Shown here in pieces: positions 62,979 to 64,000 of a stretch of DNA of 64,000 nucleotides. The notes below the pieces were generated by a model that worked only from the letters and a program-made list of their open reading frames with translations, did no database searches and had not been told where the DNA came from. Made by a program: the position numbers and the translations under genes. The stretch lies in the NCBI GenBank assembly GCA_020249285.1, contig JADCFX010000044.1, positions 1-64,000 on the forward strand, given 5' to 3'. The DNA comes from Roseomonas sp. (GTDB lineage: Bacteria; Pseudomonadota; Alphaproteobacteria; Acetobacterales; Acetobacteraceae). How positions within the stretch are numbered: position 1 is the first letter of the stretch; every line of letters begins with the position of its first letter.

Positions 62979-64000
62979 ATGTTCATCGCCTTCACCCTGA
63001 ATGGCGCATTGCGACGCCTGCCTGCGGAAACGCCCCCGGCCATGACCTTGCTGGATTGGCTGCGCGCGGCGGGGCTGACCGGCACGAAGGAGGGCTGTGC
63101 GGAGGGTGATTGCGGCGCCTGTACGGTGGTGATTGAGGCGCCGGATGGCGCCCGCGCCCCCGTCAATGCCTGCCTGATGACGCTGGGTCAGGCCCATGGC
63201 CTGGCGATACGAAGTGTGGAGGGGCTTTCAGCGCCCGATGGCGCGCCGCATCCTGTGCAGGTGGCGATGCTGGCGGCCGAAGCGACGCAATGCGGCTTTT
63301 GCACGCCGGGGATTGTCATGTCGCTTTACGCCCATGCGCGCATGGGGGGTGATGCGCATGAGGCTTTGGCCGGAAACCTCTGCCGCTGCACCGGCTATCG
63401 GCCAATTCTGGATGCGATGGCGGCCTTGCCGGCGGCGGAGGATGCCGCGCCGTCATGCCCCGCGACTGATGTCACCGCCTTAGGCCCGCCGGAGCATCGC
63501 TTCTTCCTGCCGCGCAGCCTGGATGAAACACTCGCGCTGCGGCGCGACCACCCAGGGGCGTGGATTTTGGCTGGCGGCACTGATTTGGGCCTGCGCTTTT
63601 CGGAGCATCGGGAAAACCCTGGCGCCATTATTTGCCTCCGCGATGTTGCGGAATTGCGTGGCATGACGGCGGGGCCAGAGGGGCTTTCGGTGGGGGCGGC
63701 AGAACCCTATGCCGCGCTGCTCGATCACATGGCGCATGATGCGGATTTCGCGGCTTTTGCTGGGCTGTTGCGCCGGCTGGGATCGCGCCAGATACGCGCG
63801 CTCGGCACGCTTGGCGGCAATTTGGGCACCGCGAGCCCAATCGGCGATGCGCTGCCGCCCTTGTTGGCGCTTGGCGCGCGGGTTTCGCTGGCGGGGCCGG
63901 ATGGCGCGCGGGACGTGGCGGTTGAAGATTTCCTGCTCGGCTATCGGCGCAATGCCCTTGGCGCAGATGAGGTGATTGCGCGGGTGTTTATCCCAAGGCC
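62979..64000 (+). CDS. xdhA: Xanthine dehydrogenase small subunit (partial at right edge)
   Basis: The first 340 codons are present and the frame is open to the window end. The N-terminal 2Fe-2S domain has C40, C45, C48 and C65 (G-C-A-E-G-D-C-G-A-C), and the second 2Fe-2S domain has C105, C108, C135 and C137 (C-G-F-C-T-P-G and C-R-C-T-G-Y). The FAD domain begins near residue 170 with L-A-G-G-T-D-L and G-T-L-G-G-N-L-G-T-A-S-P-I-G-D. This is the iron-sulfur/FAD subunit of a molybdenum hydroxylase; the large subunit would follow outside the window. Confidence 0.93.
   Translation, partial: MFIAFTLNGALRRLPAETPPAMTLLDWLRAAGLTGTKEGCAEGDCGACTVVIEAPDGARAPVNACLMTLGQAHGLAIRSVEGLSAPDGAPHPVQVAMLAAEATQCGFCTPGIVMSLYAHARMGGDAHEALAGNLCRCTGYRPILDAMAALPAAEDAAPSCPATDVTALGPPEHRFFLPRSLDETLALRRDHPGAWILAGGTDLGLRFSEHRENPGAIICLRDVAELRGMTAGPEGLSVGAAEPYAALLDHMAHDADFAAFAGLLRRLGSRQIRALGTLGGNLGTASPIGDALPPLLALGARVSLAGPDGARDVAVEDFLLGYRRNALGADEVIARVFIPR

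Noticed and set aside
62979..64000. Apparent breakage of the xanthine dehydrogenase gene
   Set aside because: Direct translation from ATG 62979 is open to the window end with all eight cluster cysteines; it is only truncated by the edge.

Overview
The window is one contiguous, high-GC stretch of chromosome from an alphaproteobacterium, most likely a member of the Rhodospirillales/Acetobacteraceae. The inference rests on the GC-rich codon use, alphaproteobacterial forms of FliM, MotE, the DUF6468 protein and HslV, a MucR-type regulator, an OlsB-type ornithine lipid acyltransferase, and the helicase/S4/FdxA/CarD block. Nearly all genes are core or housekeeping. There is no prophage, integrase, CRISPR array or defence island, and I saw no tRNA or rRNA gene.

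Layout. 1-162: tandem hairpin repeats downstream of fliQ. 162-3029: flagellar export and proximal rod genes (flgB-flgC-fliE-fliQ on minus; a small unknown gene, fliO and fliP on plus). 3043-4442: spermidine synthesis (speD, speE). 4599-11343: a minus-strand motility operon (fliL, fliM, DUF6468, motE, cheY, cheZ and a large AMIN/TPR protein). 11463-14811: flgF-flgG-flgA-flgH behind a very good sigma-54 promoter. 14874-17770: olsB, mucR, a TusA-like gene, rimI, tsaB. 17842-21784: a TRAP transporter and an aldo/keto reductase. 21840-27209: helicase, S4 protein, fdxA and a CarD with a long histone-like tail. 27243-29800: an MFS permease, a decayed I78-inhibitor fragment and amiC. 30013-34579: a complete branched-chain amino-acid-type ABC operon (livGFHMK). 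35124-37886: RNase E. 37935-40367: fabD, a GNAT, fabG, phhB. 40440-43865: a TTT-type binding protein and rpsF-rpsR-DUF2232-rplI. 44000-46814: an EcsC protein and hslVU. 46905-49860: hisB-DUF2628-hisH-GNAT-hisA. 49890-54579: an SDR, TPR and unknown proteins, pyrG, kdsA. 54655-58420: cytochrome b561, DUF971, Trm112-like, LON-domain, thioredoxin, YbaK-type and I78 genes. 58565-64000: a ModA-like binding protein, an AT-richer orphan gene, a Baeyer-Villiger monooxygenase, folE, a zincin and the start of a xanthine dehydrogenase small subunit.

Flagellar and chemotaxis genes dominate the first 15 kb and form a partial class II/III regulon. The sigma-54 promoter and an adjacent 32-nt inverted repeat lie in the gap between the divergent fliL and flgF operons, where an enhancer-dependent switch would be expected. 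CheY, CheZ and FliM are all present, and FliM and CheZ carry look-alike short CheY-docking peptides at opposite termini.

The most unusual non-coding signal is a dispersed two-stem hairpin element of about 55 bp, extended to about 92 bp in two copies. It occurs four times in the right part of the window, always at a gene end. I found no strong candidate for a wholly new multi-gene system. The best leads are this repeat family, the lysine/alanine/proline-tailed CarD, the flagellar AMIN/TPR protein, the small GTG-started gene upstream of fliO, and the AT-richer orphan at 59312-59878.
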